From Zygnema cylindricum (taxonomy: Eukaryota; Streptophyta; Zygnematophyceae; Zygnematales; Zygnemataceae): DNA of 64,000 nucleotides. Shown here one piece after another: positions 1 to 11,852 of this stretch. The notes under the pieces were generated by a model. The model did not search any database. It was not told the DNA's origin and was given only the letters and a program-made list of their open reading frames with translations. The translations under genes and the position numbers were made by a program. The DNA lies in the NCBI GenBank assembly GCA_037447655.1, contig JBBHKE010001952.1, forward strand, positions 209,873-273,872, written 5' to 3'. The stretch's first letter is position 1, and each line of letters starts with the position of its first letter.

Positions 1-64
1 TGGGCTTGTAATTTCAAGTCTTAAGTCAATGCAAGCGTTAAAGGAGCGTTCGCAACCGCGACCA

Positions 65-870
65 ATGCAACTCTGAGACCTCCATAGGTCCTCAGAATGG
101 ACAGCTTGCAAGAAGCCTCTAAGATAACCCTGACCCCTTCGTGTTTTTGGAAGAATAACTACCACCCTGGCAGAAAAAAACTCTGACCACCTACACTCTT
201 GTGAAGGCAAGACTCCCCTGAGTCGATAGCAAAAAGAATCTCTGAATTTGCTCCCCTAAGCAGTAAGTCATGGAGGGTCAAAGTTGACCTTTTGTACAGA
301 AGCTCTTTGGGAGAGAGGGTCCTATCTACCAAATTTTTCTAAATCCTATCTCTCTCCAAAACTCTATCTACTGACGTACGGCACCAATCATATAACTGTA
401 GTGTACTAAAAGGTACAGCTGCTGATGTACTTTATGTATGAACATTGTACGACATGACCAAAATGTCGACACGTGTCTTATCTGGATTCGTTTTCGTAAT
501 CCTTAGAGATGCCGAAATCTTATGTCGTGGTGCCACGTGTCATCCGATGTGGCTCCGACCATAAACCGCCGAAATCTTCCTCCGGGATCTTGACATTCTT
601 TTTGGCCGTCTGATTCAATGTCAATTTCAATCATAGCCGTCATAAATATTTGCGATGTATTTGTTTCGCTATCGAAACAAATGCGCGATACTTATTTCTT
701 CTCCGTACGCGTAATCCGTACTTTTTTTAACTGACTTTATGTATCCCGTATATAGTTGTCGTTAAATGAATTAGCCTATGTGTTAACGTTTATATATTTG
801 GTAAACCGAATATCGTCTACCACAGATCCTAGACTAAATGGATGAGGCTATCGGCTACCGGCGGCATTAC
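65..870 (-). mobile_element. Truncated Ty1/copia LTR (element B family), antisense
   Basis: Read on the minus strand this stretch matches the LTR of element B (22585-23633) in order: the gag-start end near 65-110, the CAGGGTGGCAG-type segment, the GTAC-rich block at about 380-460, and the GTCGACACGTGTC and CCGCCGAAATC segments. The LTR end (minus-strand ...GAGTTGCA) lies at 65. Similarity fades near 870, so about 250 bp of the LTR's other end is missing. No internal region flanks it in the window, so it is a solo or truncated LTR. Divergence is clearly higher than between the two B LTRs. Confidence 0.8.
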
Positions 871-1335
871 CCATCCGTTCCTTGTAAGTTGTTAGAGTGA
901 TTACTAATGTTATTTTATGTATTTGGTTAATTTAGCGTAAATGTTTATAGTATTAAGGTGATAAAGGTCCCATTTAGTATAAAAGTCTATTGTAATATGG
1001 TGCCGAACACAAAATACAGTAAACATTTATGTTAATATAGGGTTGATGTGCAAAAAAAACCACAAATTAGGGTTATTCATTAAATTAAATAGAATAACAT
1101 AATAACATTTGGCGTTGGTGATATTTGGGGCAAAGAAAGGCCAAATGCGGACTGTCCCAAAAAAAAGATTTGTGTTCGATAAATCACAACCGACCGTTTT
1201 TTTGTCCATGTGGAATATAACGCTTACGCCGTCATTTTGAGAAAATTTCAATCGTTTCACCAAAAAGTAGGCGAAAGCTCCGCCGCCTGCTCCACTTTTC
1301 ATCCATGGATTCCATTTCATGGACGTCATTGCTTT
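871..1335. other. AT-rich DNA, nothing recognised
   Basis: No domain, LTR or TIR could be recognised. Short open frames here have no family features. Confidence 0.5.
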
Positions 1336-2245
1336 TGTTCTACTTCCCTTTTCTCACGCCATACATATCTCTCACTCTCCCTTTCACCCTCTCGATCTGC
1401 CTCTACCTATCGGTTTCTCCCTCTTTTTTTTCTCTCACAATCTTCCTCATCTCATTATTACCTCTCACTAAGCCCTCTCTCCTCCCTATCGACCTACTTC
1501 CTCTTCTTCCACCCACACTGTCTCCTACATTTCTCTTTAAAATTATGATGAAAAGTGCTCCTTCTCCCGGTTTGCGTTTTCCTCTCCCTCGTCATATTCC
1601 TAGCCTCCCCATCTCCCCCTAGGTTTGCCCCCCTTCCCCCCTCCCCCCCCTTCTCTCTCCCTACTTCTGCCTCACTCTATCTTCCCCCCCCCCCTCCGCC
1701 TATCTCCCTCTCAATGCTCCTCTCCCTGTTCGTTAATCCCTCACTCTCCCTATATTTGTATCCCTCATTTTTTCTTCTTCCCCACATTCTCACCACTCAA
1801 GAAGCCTATCCTGCCCCCTCCCAATCTGGCTCCCTCTTTTACTTTTAATCTCCCTTCCCTTATCTCCCTCCCCTTGTCTCTCCCTTCCTCTACCTCTCTC
1901 CCTCTCGATTTGCCTCTCCCTATACGTTATTCCCCGTCTCCCTATATTTGAATCCCTTTTTTTTCCTTATCCCCTTATTCTCACCACTCAAGAAACATAT
2001 CCTGCTTATTCAAACTGCCTTCCTCCTTTACTTTTGATCTCTTTTCTCTCTTCCTCCTTAGTCCCCTCTTACATTCTTTGCCTCGCCATGTCTCTCGTCT
2101 CCCAATCTCCCATTTGGTTTGTCTTCCCCTCCCCCCACTCTTTCAAATGCCGCCCCCTCCTTTAACTTTGTCCCTCTCCTTCCCTCTCTCCCTCTGTCCC
2201 TCTCCTTCCCTCTCTCCCTCTCTATTTTTGTAGCCCTTCTGAACT
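1336..2245 (+). repeat. Long polypyrimidine (CT-rich) tract
   Basis: About 0.9 kb of nearly uninterrupted C/T runs (CTCCCTCTC-like units, C-runs up to 10) on the plus strand. Open frames here read as Ser/Pro/Leu-rich low-complexity peptides and are compositional artefacts. It is the strand mirror of the polypurine tract at 5035-6130. Confidence 0.9.
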
Positions 2246-3345
2246 TGTTTCAATGTAGTTGTTTTTTTGTTTATCTTTTGTTTTATTGTGGTTTATTTGT
2301 GTGTCTTTTTTTGCATTTATTTATTTTAGTTTTTGATTGCGGTTTTGTTTATCGTTTTATTTTTTGTCTTATTTGCAGTTTTGACGTACTCATTATTCCC
2401 TCAGCTTTTTGAACCAAAGAAGCATACAAATAAATTATAAAAAAACAAGTTTTGACATATGAAAAAAAAGAGTGAGGAGAGGAAAGAGGGAGGTGAAGAA
2501 AGTAAGAGAGTAAAAGAGAGAGAGGAAAGAGAGGAAAGAGGGGAGATTTGAAAACAAGCCTAATACCATGTTAAATAACTGTGAAGAGTCAAAAGTAAGT
2601 GGGAGGGAAGGAGTTGCATGGATGTATACTGAGAGTGGTGGTTTGACTCAACAAGTGACAAAAACAAATACAATATAGATAAAAATAGGGAGCACTATTT
2701 TTTTTACTATATGTTACATTCAGTATTTTTCCGAGATAAGTTTTCTTTTTTTCCGTTGTTTCTTATATCTCTTTACGGTTCCATAGCTATGGTTTGTATG
2801 TAGACTGGTCTATTAATGTACAACTTTTATGTGTCCGTGAAAGGAATATAAAAAGAAAGGAATTTCTCATTTTTGTTTTCTGTTTATGTTATCCATTTTT
2901 TGTTTTGGGTTATGTTGTTTACTTATGTTTTTCGTTTTTTTTTTCTTCATATGATGTTGCTTTATGTTTGTAAATTATGCTTTTCATTGTTAAAAAATGA
3001 TATGCGAGGTTATTTTGATAAAGAAAAAAAAAATGTCACATGTGATTTATTTAACGACCAAGATATAAAAAAAAAAGACAAGAAAAAAAATGACGTTTGA
3101 TTCTTGTTTTTGATTTCGGTGGACCAAACCAAAGGCAAAAAAACGATGTTTCGTTTATTACTTGTGAGGAAAAATAATTCGGTATATTTTAGCCAAGTAC
3201 ATCTACGGTATAGTCCTTTAACTAGCCTATGTATAGCTTCCAGGTCTTGGTACGAATTTACCATTTTTTGAACTTGAAAACTTTTCATATTATTTTACTC
3301 TCATTGCCCTTGAAAAAGAATACAAGAATGGAAGTGTTTGAAAGT
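2246..3345. other. T-rich spacer, nothing recognised
   Basis: AT-rich DNA with a short purine block near 2460-2550. No coding or transposon signature was found. Confidence 0.5.
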
Positions 3346-3535
3346 TATACCATTCAGCGACGACACATTGTCGTCGCTGAATGGGGGACCTGAAGTTGTA
3401 CTATTCAGCGACGACACATTGTCGTTGTTGGATGGTAGAACTTAAGTTTTACCATTCAGTGACGACACATTATCGTCGCTGGTTTGTGGTGCCGAATCTG
3501 TACAATTCAGCGACGATACTTTTTCGTCATTGAAA
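3346..3535. repeat. 51-bp tandem array of palindromes
   Basis: Four copies of a unit beginning ATTCAGCGACGA start at 3352, 3403, 3454 and 3505, exactly 51 bp apart. The core of each copy is an inverted repeat (CAGCGACGA, then a CACATTG-like centre, then TCGTCGCTG) of about 28 bp, so each can form a hairpin. The left copies are the best preserved; spacers between palindromes are diverged. Confidence 0.9.
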
Positions 3536-5034
3536 CTGTCTTAATGCAGGAACAGAGCCAGCGATGAAGTGCATTTGTTGCCGACCATAGAATTCTATAC
3601 GAAACTTATGCATTCTCCATACACAAAAACCCTTTTTTGTTGTTCGTCTCTTTTTTTCTCGCTTCTTTTTTGTATCTCTCCTTGCCAGTTGTTTCATGAC
3701 TTTTTTTGAATTGCCTGTTCTCGTTGTCACGTTGCAGGATGCGGAGGGCCCAAGATGAAGCCAAAAATAGGATACTAAAAAGTGTACTCAATGTGCGGAT
3801 ATTTTTTTCTTAGCAGTATATTTTGATGTATAATAGTTGGAGGGTAACAATCATTTGGAGTTTGAAATCCATGTAAGTGAGAGCTATACATATTTTAAAG
3901 GGGGTTGTTTGCAAGATAGGGGATGGGAGTTAGGGCGATGTTATCATGTTGCAAAATTATATATTTTTGTATCTTTTCAAGTATCTTATCAATCAAACTT
4001 ACCCTGATTGTGTTTCACACGAGCTAAAACATCATAGTGTGTTAAATATGTGCATTTTGCACTTTCTCCACAATGTTTCGCTCTTCCCCGTCGATAACTT
4101 TGAATTGTTTGTCTACACATTTCTTCACCTTTCTTTCAAACCTTGATTTGAGCAATTATGGATTTAAGTATAGCATTTCATGTTCCTTCCATCCATAGAT
4201 CTTTTACATGCCTCCATCTTTATTGCTTTCCCCCAAAAAAATCGAGGTTAGGATATTAAATTTGTTTTTTTCGTTATCTCCCCAAACTCTTTTCTCTTCT
4301 CTTCCCTTCCTTCTTGTTCTCTTTTTATCTACCTTAATTCATTTTCTTTATCTCTCTCGTTTCCTTTTTATTCTTAATTATTATTCGCCTTCCTCCATCT
4401 TTCATTCGCCTCTCTCTTACCCTTCTTTAAAAGCTTTATGTATTTAAAAACCCCGCTGCACACACACACACATACAAACACACATTTTTTCTACCGACAT
4501 CATTTTCTCAGGTTCTGTAAAAATATATACTAACATTTTACCAAGTCATTTTAAAAAACATAATCTCAATCGAAAACGAAATGTATTATATCTCATTGAA
4601 AATTAAAATAAAAACACATAAAAAAAAATACTCGTCCCTACGCCTAAAAAATATAAGAAAGAGCCCAAAGGTTAAAACATATTAGCCTATGATCCACGTC
4701 GAATATATCTCTAATCAAACTAAAAGTATACATCAGTTAAACAATTAATCCCTTCTAAAAAGTCTAAATTTATGCTCCTGCTCATCGCACTTTAGATCAA
4801 GATAACAAAATCAAAATTTCCTTAAAAATGCAAGAGGAACCTAACTAATCGCATGGGTGTGGTTTATCCCCTCTTTATCTCCAATTCCAAAGACTTATCT
4901 GACGAAATCCCGTGCATAAAACATAATAAGTGAAACAAGAAGAGAATAAGAATAACATATTTGGTTAGAAACAGCCTAAAAACATGAAAAAAATAATAAC
5001 ACGAGTTTTCCACTAGAATCGGATTAACGAGGAA
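3536..5034. other. AT-rich spacer with minor CT-rich patch
   Basis: Nothing codes convincingly. There is a CT-rich patch at about 4290-4440 and a short (CA)n run near 4459-4485. Confidence 0.5.
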
Positions 5035-6130
5035 TGAGGGAGAGAGAGAAGAAGAGCCAAATTAAGAGGGAGAGGAAAAGAAAAAGGAAGATGGATAGGA
5101 GACAGAGAATAGAAAGAGGCAAATTGAGAGGGAGAGAAAAAAAAAGGAAGAGGGAAAGAGAGAGGGAGAAGGGAAAGAGGTAGATTGAGAGGGGGAGGGA
5201 GAGGCAAACCGAGAGAGAGAGGGAGAGGGTGACGCAAGTTGAAAGAGAGGAAAAGGGAGGAGAGGGAAAAGGAGAGGGAGAGAGAGGGAGAGAGAGAGGG
5301 AGAGGGAGAGGGAGAGGGGGAGGGAGAGGCAGATTAGGAGAGAGAAGGAGAGGGTGAGGGAGATGAAGAGGCAAAGAGAGAGAAAGGCTGAATGAGAGGG
5401 AATAGAAGGAGGGGGGTGAAATTTTATATTGAGGTTGAGAGGGAGAGGGAGAGGAGTAGCGGGAGAGGCAGATTGAGAGAGGGAGGGAGAGGCAAAAGGA
5501 GAGGCACACCGAGAGGAAGAGGTAGGGAAATCGAGAGGGAGAGGAGAGGGAGAGGGAGAGGAATAGGAGAGGCGGATTGAGAGGGAGAGGATGAGGCAAA
5601 TGGAGAGAGAGGCAAAATGAGAGTGGGTGGGAGAGGGAGAATAAAAGGGAAATTTAGTAGGAGATGAATGGGAGGGGCGGACTGAAAAGGAGATGAAGAG
5701 GGAGAGGAAGAGGGAGAGGGAGTGGAAGACAAAGACTGAAATGGAGAGGGTGAGGAAGAAGAAAAGGATGGGGGAGAGGGAGAGGGAGAAAGAGAGATAT
5801 ATTGAGAACTAGGGCGAGAGATATCAAGGGAGAGGGAGAGGTATACTAAGAGGGACAACGAGAAGGACAAAAATAGATTGGCGGCCCCATGAGGGAGAAA
5901 ACCATGAGGGAGAAAAAAGGTCAGACAAATTGAGAAAGAGAGAGAAGGTGGTAGAAGGGGAGGGAAAGAGAGTGAGAGAAGGGAAAAAGACAAAAAATAC
6001 GGTTAATAACGCTGATTGGGAAGGAAGAGGACAAAGTGAGGGGGGTGATTAAGGAGAGTTAGAGTGAAAGGAGAGAAAAAGGAGAAATAAATGGATAAAG
6101 AGAGGATAGGGAAAGGGAGAGAGAAAAAAA
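5035..6130 (+). repeat. Long polypurine (GA-rich) tract
   Basis: About 1.1 kb of GAGAGGGAGAGG-type sequence on the plus strand with few interruptions. Long minus-strand open frames across it are Ser/Pro/Leu low-complexity artefacts. Together with 1336-2245 it forms an imperfect, widely spaced inverted pair of homopurine/homopyrimidine blocks. Confidence 0.9.
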
Positions 6131-6940
6131 ATGTATGTAACTTGCACCTTTTTTTTGTTTCTTATGCTTTTGAGAAATACATCTCCACCACGATGACATC
6201 CACGTCCCTTTTTGTTCCTACATGTTTAAAACTGTAATAATGAAATGATAATACTAACACTAAAAACTGAAAATTCATAATAAAGAAAAAACTAAGCTGA
6301 AAGTGGAGGCGAAACGTCCGATTTCTCATCGGGAAGATGACGAGATTTGCAAAAACAGTATGGCGTGGCTAGGATGTAACGACAAAAGGAATAACTTTGT
6401 GGCTGTGATACGTGCTGAAGCCGTAATGTTTACGTGGATATAAAATTGTCCACATGTAATTTTGGGCGACCAATCACAATATGCTTGAGACGAGGTGGTT
6501 GTTGAGATTGTACATTTAGAACCAATATAGAATAAGAGTTTACTCTAATACGTCATAACATTAACGCTAAAACCGGTCACAAGCCGGAGAGACAAAAGTG
6601 CAACCATTTTAGAGTTAAACACATATTAGCATTAATTCACTTTAATAAAACAAAGCATCGCGATAGTATTAGCGTAAAGAACCCTTATTAACGTACAATA
6701 TCGACATACAACGAACAAGCAACCAACTTTTTTTACAACAAGCGTTGCGTAAACATTACAATCGTACAAATCACGCATCTTAAAAATGGACAAATAATGT
6801 ACGTTTTACGGCGTAGCGCCGATGCTTAACAGCGGTAAAATAGTATGACATGCAAGTATGAATATTTTACGTGACAAATAGTCGCACATGCACGTGTGAA
6901 TCTTTTACGTGGCAGCGTACGATTTCATAAAAAAATGTAT
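6131..6940. other. AT-rich DNA, possibly degraded TIR element
   Basis: Contains fragments such as TTAGCGTAAAG that recur in the TIR elements at 46-48 kb, but no left terminus could be found. No gene. Confidence 0.35.
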
Positions 6941-7127
6941 GGGTACTTATATTAATGTTAACATGTTTGCGACCGACATTTATTTTTTCAAAGACCCAAA
7001 TTGGAATTACTAAACAATTAGAATGTATGCTTTTTTTTGAGATTTTCACATTCTTAATTAGCGTAAACCACTGTAATTTTTCATACACGCTAAAGAAACT
7101 TCTACACTAATAGCGATTGGCGGTGTA
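6941..7127 (-). mobile_element. Right-end fragment of a TA-flanked TIR element
   Basis: This stretch is the inverted copy of about 47521-47660. Both contain GTTTGCGACCGACATTTATT, a CAAAGACCCAAATT segment and TTAATTAGCGTAAACCAC. It ends with the family terminus ...CTAATAGCGATTGGCGGTG followed by TA at 7126. No left terminus or transposase frame is visible, so this is a decayed non-autonomous copy. Confidence 0.65.
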
Positions 7128-7156
7128 GTTTATGTTTAAGCTACACTGGTATGCTT

Positions 7157-8284
7157 TTGTGTATTTTCTAGGTCTGTATTAGGATAGGAAAAAGGCAGTC
7201 CGCCTCTAACTCCCTTCTCCAAGCCCCCACACTTGTTGTAGTCACTGAAGGCTGGATAGGGAGAAAGAGCCATGGCTGCCTAGGTTCACTAGAGAAGACA
7301 AGGGGTAAATTAGGTAGATTTACCAAAAAGGTACTTGACGGACCCAGGAATTGATCCTGGTACCTACCGTCCGTCAAATCACCCGTAGCCGTTAGCTTTG
7401 TCCGTTAAGTCTAGGACTCATGCTTACATTTATAGGGTTTGATGTATATTTAAACACTTACACGTAGAGATTTCCATTTAACTAGGTTAAACGGAATATA
7501 GAACATAGAATCAGTTGTACATTAAGTACAAGACGAAATAAATAGTACATACATTTGTTTCGACCGTCTAGATAAAAAAGGCGATTTGAATCGACGGCCG
7601 TGGTGCGAGCCGAGATTCTGAAATGGCCGCCTTGGCGTTTTTTTGGTGTCGCCACTTCGGATGACATGTGGAAATGCGCTAGAGGATTGCGGGATCTCCG
7701 GGACGCGAGATGATAAGTCTAGATGTGATAAATGTCACATTCTAGGGATGTCGTACAAGGACCGTACATAAAGTATTCCGACACCTATACTTTCCTATAC
7801 GGTACAGTCATATGATTCGTTTGTACCTCTATACTAGGGGGCTTAGAGAGGGGTTTTAGGACTTAAAATATTTTGGTAGGTAACCACCTCTCTCCCAGAA
7901 AGCATCTGTATAAATCGGCAGACTTTGCCATTTAATATCAACTCATTTAGTTGACCATTTTCAGTGATTCTTTTTGTTGCACACTCAAGGGAGTCCAGGC
8001 TACACAAGGGTGTAGTCGGCCAACGTGTTTGCGTGTCAGGGTGGTTGCATTTCTAAGGGAAAGTCAAAGTGGGGAAAGTTATCCAAATCCCATATTGCAA
8101 CTTTGCATTCTGTGGTGAAATTGACCACACTGAAAGTCTTATTTCAAATGGGTGAAGCTGTAATAGGGTATTGATTGTCAAGGGGTCAATCATTTGGGTT
8201 TTTATATACTTAGAGTCAGCACTATCTAGATTAGCTTCTTTGGACCTGCGAATTCTGTGTGGCTTTGGAGCCCATAGAATTACA
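7157..8284 (+). repeat. 5' LTR of element H
   Basis: Matches 10185-10847 over both ends, starting at TTGTGTATTTTCTAGG and ending CATAGAATTACA just before the primer site. The TATA box, GTAC cluster and a decayed antisense tRNA-like segment (about 7335-7415) have the same order as in the other copia LTRs here. The LTR carries the place where the gag ATG should be, but here the codon is TTG (CTTTGGAGCCC); the 3' LTR still has ATGGAGCCC. Confidence 0.85.
7909..7915 (+). promoter_or_regulatory. TATA box of the H 5' LTR
   Basis: TATAAAT lies about 100 bp downstream of a cluster of GTAC motifs and a CTCTCTCCCAGA block conserved in the other LTRs. Its position fits a Pol II promoter driving the element transcript; the start site itself is inferred. 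Confidence 0.55.
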
Positions 8285-10184
8285 GGTTATGGGCCTACCA
8301 TCTAGGGTGCCTATGTTCAAAGGAACAGACTTCACTTATTGGGAGTTTACGATGGAGAGATTGCTTGTCGAAAATCACTTGTGGGGAATTGTTTCAGGAC
8401 CAGTGAGGTGTCCGCCACCAGGTTTTGGAGGAGCTCACTATAGAGAATCATCTGGGGCTTCCCAGAAAACGAATAAGAGTTCAGAGGGGAAAAAAGGGAG
8501 TAGGGAAAAGGAAAACCGATGGTTAGTGGAGTTAGGCTCTTGGCTACGGTTCCACTTGTGGAGGTTATAACAAAACCAAAAATTGAAGAAAATGACAGAA
8601 AAATTTGGGAATATAAAAACACTATTGCAAAACATCTCATATTTAGATATGTGTCTAAGTCCATAGCTATCACTCTTTTAAATCTAACGAAGTCTTCGGA
8701 AATCTCGGAAACACTAAGAAAGATTTATAAGACTGAGACTATATAGAGGCAACAGATTGTAAAACAAGAAATAGAGGCCTATGTTTATAAAGGCGGTAGC
8801 ATGATAGAGTTTGGCAATGATATTGTTGCGATTGTTGCATTATATGTTGAGCTTGCTAGTGCGAGATATGTAGAATCTGAGGAGAGAAATATTAATTCAC
8901 TAATCGTGAAACTCCCATATGAGTACGAAGACATCATTTACCGTGTGTAGGGAATGGATGGCTCCTCATGGACTTGGAGAATTACAATGGGGATAATTCT
9001 TGTGAGGGAAAGCACTTTGGAGATTCGTAGGGGAAGTAACAGGGTGAATGTGTGGTGATTGGCGGAAGCGTGATGAGAAGAACGACGGTAACGAGCGGAA
9101 GCGTGATGAGAAAAACGACGAAAACGAGCGGAAGCGTGATGAGAGTAAGAAAGACAAAGGTAAACCTTATTGGAACTTCGGTGGATAGAGAGGGAGAGGT
9201 AAAGAAAGAGGAGCTTTGAAAAAAGTGGTTTGCTTCGCTTGTAGGAAACCGGGTCACTATATAGAAGAGTGTCCTTGTTTGGAAGAACTTCGAAGTTGGT
9301 ATGTGAACGAGGAGGAAGAAGGGGAAGAGGAGAAAGAGGATGAATAAATTTTGGAGCTTTTTCACATCGGTAGAATAGAGAAGAGAGAAAAGTACACAGA
9401 AATTCCACGAAAGCAACAGTGTGCTTTTCGAGGTATAACGGAAGTAAAGGGAAGGGAGATACTCGAGGGAGTTAGAAATAATGAGGTTAATTTTATAGAT
9501 ATGTGGGAAACATAATACTGGTCGGATAGGGAGACTTCAATGGATTCCAAGGAAAGGCGAGAAGTAAAAATAGAGGGGGTTTTAAAGGATAGGGGAGAAG
9601 AGAAATATTTAATGAAAGGTTTAAGGGAGGAGAAATATTTATTGGGAATAAAATTTAAAAGTGATAGTGGAAAGAATTCCATAGGAGAGAGTGAGGAAAT
9701 TTCAGAAAATGGGGTTAATATCATGGATAAAAATATGAGTACGGAAGATGTAGATTTTAGGAGGGACATAGTGGGGACTCTGGATTTAAGGATAAATTTG
9801 GGGGGTAATGGTTTTGACATCATTAATGGGAGTGATGTCGTCTATGAAGGTGTGCCTATAAAAAGTTAAAACATCTGAGTGTGTGGTGCAAATTGGAGAT
9901 ATGGTTGGCTGTTTGAATTGCAAGAGGGAAATCGGTTTTTGTGTGGATGGAAAAGAGATGAGATGGATAAAATCTTTGCTCGGATTTATGAAAAGTGGGA
10001 TGCTAAATAAAATGTGTGATCAGCAAGATGGAATGTTTATTTCAGCTCATCTAGTAGACCTTTTAAAATATGAGGATATTTTCTTCAAGTTTTATGAAAA
10101 GAAAATAAAAAGAAAGAAAAAGAAGGAGGGGGTGGTTGTTTTTTTTGGGAGTTGAAAAGAAAATAGACTAGAAAATAAGGGGAG
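8259..10184 (+). pseudogene. Gag joined to a pol C-terminal remnant (element H), broken
   Basis: The open pieces at 8259-8570 and 8519-8746 are Gag (ELQVMGLPSRVPMF, IWEYKN, VSKSIAITLL). Past a stop, Gag continues to a CCHC knuckle (CFACRKPGHYIEEC, about 9228-9270). An acidic linker follows. From about 9590 the protein resembles the end of copia pol: EEKYLLGIK matches EAKYILGIQ of element B, LGGNGFDI matches LGGENTDI, and KYEDIFFKF matches KHMDIRLSF. Protease, integrase and the YVDD polymerase core are missing. At least four stops or frameshifts interrupt it, so this copy cannot make a full product. Element C carries a better copy. Confidence 0.75.
8285..8299 (+). promoter_or_regulatory. Primer-binding site of H (half-tRNA iMet type)
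   Basis: GGTTATGGGCCTACC follows the LTR end directly. It is complementary, with one mismatch, to the anticodon arm of plant initiator tRNA-Met (tRNA sequence GGTGGGCCCATAACC). The same site follows the 5' LTRs of B, C, D, E and F, and it is also translated as part of gag (QVMG). Confidence 0.75.
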
Positions 10185-10847
10185 TGTTGAGATTTGTGTA
10201 TTTTCTAGGACAGTATTAGGATAGGAAAAAGGCAGAGGCAGTCTGCCTCTAACTCCCTTCTCAAAGCCCCCACACTTGTTGTAGTCACTAAAGGTTGGAT
10301 AGGGAGATAAAGCAATGGCTGCAAGGACCGTACAGAAAGTACTGCGGCACTTGTACTTTTCTGTATGGTACAGTGATATAATTCGTTCGTACCTCAATAA
10401 TAGGGGGCTTAGAGAGGGGTTTAAGGACTTACAATATTTTGGTAGGTAACCACCTCTCTCCCAAAGAGCATCAGTATAAATCGGCAGACTTTGCCATTTA
10501 ATATCAACTCATTTAGTTGACCATTTTCAGTGATTCTTTTTGCTGCGAACTCAAGGGAGTCTAAGCTACACAAGGGTGTAGTGAGTCTGAGTGTTTGCGT
10601 GCCACGGTGGCTGCATTTCTAAGGGAAAGTCAAAGTGGGGAAAGTTATCCAAAACTCATATTCCAACTTTGCATTCTGTGGTGAAACTGACCACACAAAA
10701 AGTCTTATTTCAGAAAGGTGAAGTTGTTATGGGGTTTTGATTGTCAATGGGTCAATCATTTGAGTTTATATATACTTGGAGTCGGCACTATCTAGATTAG
10801 CTTATTTGGACTTGCGAATTCTGTGTTGCAATGGAGCCCATAGAATT
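10185..10847 (+). repeat. 3' LTR of element H, internally deleted
   Basis: Starts TGTTGAGATTTGTG after the polypurine tract and follows the 5' LTR to GGCTG at about 10321. It then jumps to AAGGACCGTACA, which lies about 470 bp further along in the 5' LTR. The tRNA-like segment and upstream promoter part are therefore lost. The GTAC block and a TATA box (10475-10480) remain. Confidence 0.85.
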
Positions 10848-11852
10848 ATCGAGACATGCCGTGTTGTTAATCTTATATGTCGAGAACACCTTAGCGATGT
10901 AGAAAATGGGGTATATTTTTATCCTCGATAAACGTACATAACCGCTTTCCTTATCGACCTTGATATTTGGTAATCGTGGGAGAAAAAACAAAATGGACGA
11001 AAGAAAACAAACCCTTGACCGTCCATATTGAAAAAATGATATGGACGGCCAAAGTTCGCGGGTCGAAAGTTCATCAACATAGGGGCTCGAGTCCATTGGG
11101 TCAAAATCAAGTAAAAGAACGCTTATTCTTAAAAACACAATTTACCGAAAAAAAAACCTGCGAAAGCTCAATAACTGAAATAGCCCCAGGAAATCAGTGG
11201 AATTTTTACACGTGTCATTTTATAAAAGTAATAAAATACACCGAAATTGTTCGTGAAATTTTTGTGAAACGTTTATTGCCAAAAAAAGAATTAGGTTCGA
11301 CCAATTTCTGAGTTTCATTATGCTTGTGTTGACCAAAAATCTATATGAAAAATGATAAAACGTTATTGCAAAACTTGTGATGGAAAAATAATTTGGGTGC
11401 AAAAGGGTGTAGAACACCAACAATACACTATATAAGCAGATACGACTCGTCCTTTGGGTTTTGGTACACGGTGTGGTTTACTTCCCGCGCTTCCAATCTT
11501 TCCCCAAGTCCTTCATTTCCGATTGTGGGCCCACAATGCCACCTCCTTAGCAGTCTAGTCCCTCAAGGCACGTTTTTAATATACCTCTCTTTTGGGCCTT
11601 TCAAGCGAAGTAATCCGATTGAATTGTAAACAGGGTACGACATAATGTTCTTTATCACCCAAAAGAACAAGTTGCTCATATAGAAGTTACTTCCATAGTC
11701 CCTTCGGGGGATATTTGTTTGATTCCTTCCTATACTTAAACCCCAACACCTTACAATAACAGTTTACTATCGTCACCATGTAAAGTTTCACCACTCTTTT
11801 CTCTTTTGTCGGAAGCCACTCGAGGTGCAAAATATCGATGATAATGTAACTT
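10848..11852. other. Spacer between H and D, nothing recognised
   Basis: One kilobase without LTR, TIR or protein similarity that I can see. Overlapping frames on both strands around 10800-11311 have no domain and look random. Confidence 0.5.

Larger units (their letters stand above)
7157..10847 (+). mobile_element. Element H: non-autonomous Ty1/copia with gag/RNase H chimera
   Basis: The layout is 5' LTR (7157-8284), half-tRNA primer site, gag with a zinc knuckle, a tail derived from the C-terminal part of copia pol, polypurine tract GAAAATAAGGGGAG (10171-10184) and 3' LTR (10185-10847). Protease, integrase and most of the reverse transcriptase are absent. The same layout is seen in element C (14411-38057), so the deleted form has transposed as a family. 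The first ~10 bp of the 5' LTR are missing and the last bases of the 3' LTR are altered, so no target duplication can be read. Confidence 0.8.

Noticed and set aside
1210-2412. Several overlapping plus-strand ORFs of about 100 codons
   Set aside because: They lie in the polypyrimidine tract and translate to Ser/Pro/Leu low-complexity peptides in all frames.
3346-3535. CRISPR-like regular array
   Set aside because: Only four units, repeats are palindromes with diverging spacers of repeat origin, and the host is a eukaryote.
5013-5993. Minus-strand ORFs up to 191 codons
   Set aside because: Polypurine tract artefacts; the same tract is open in several frames.
10967-11311. 114-codon ORF and overlapping minus-strand ORFs
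   Set aside because: No family motif, no splice or promoter context, open on both strands; regarded as chance.
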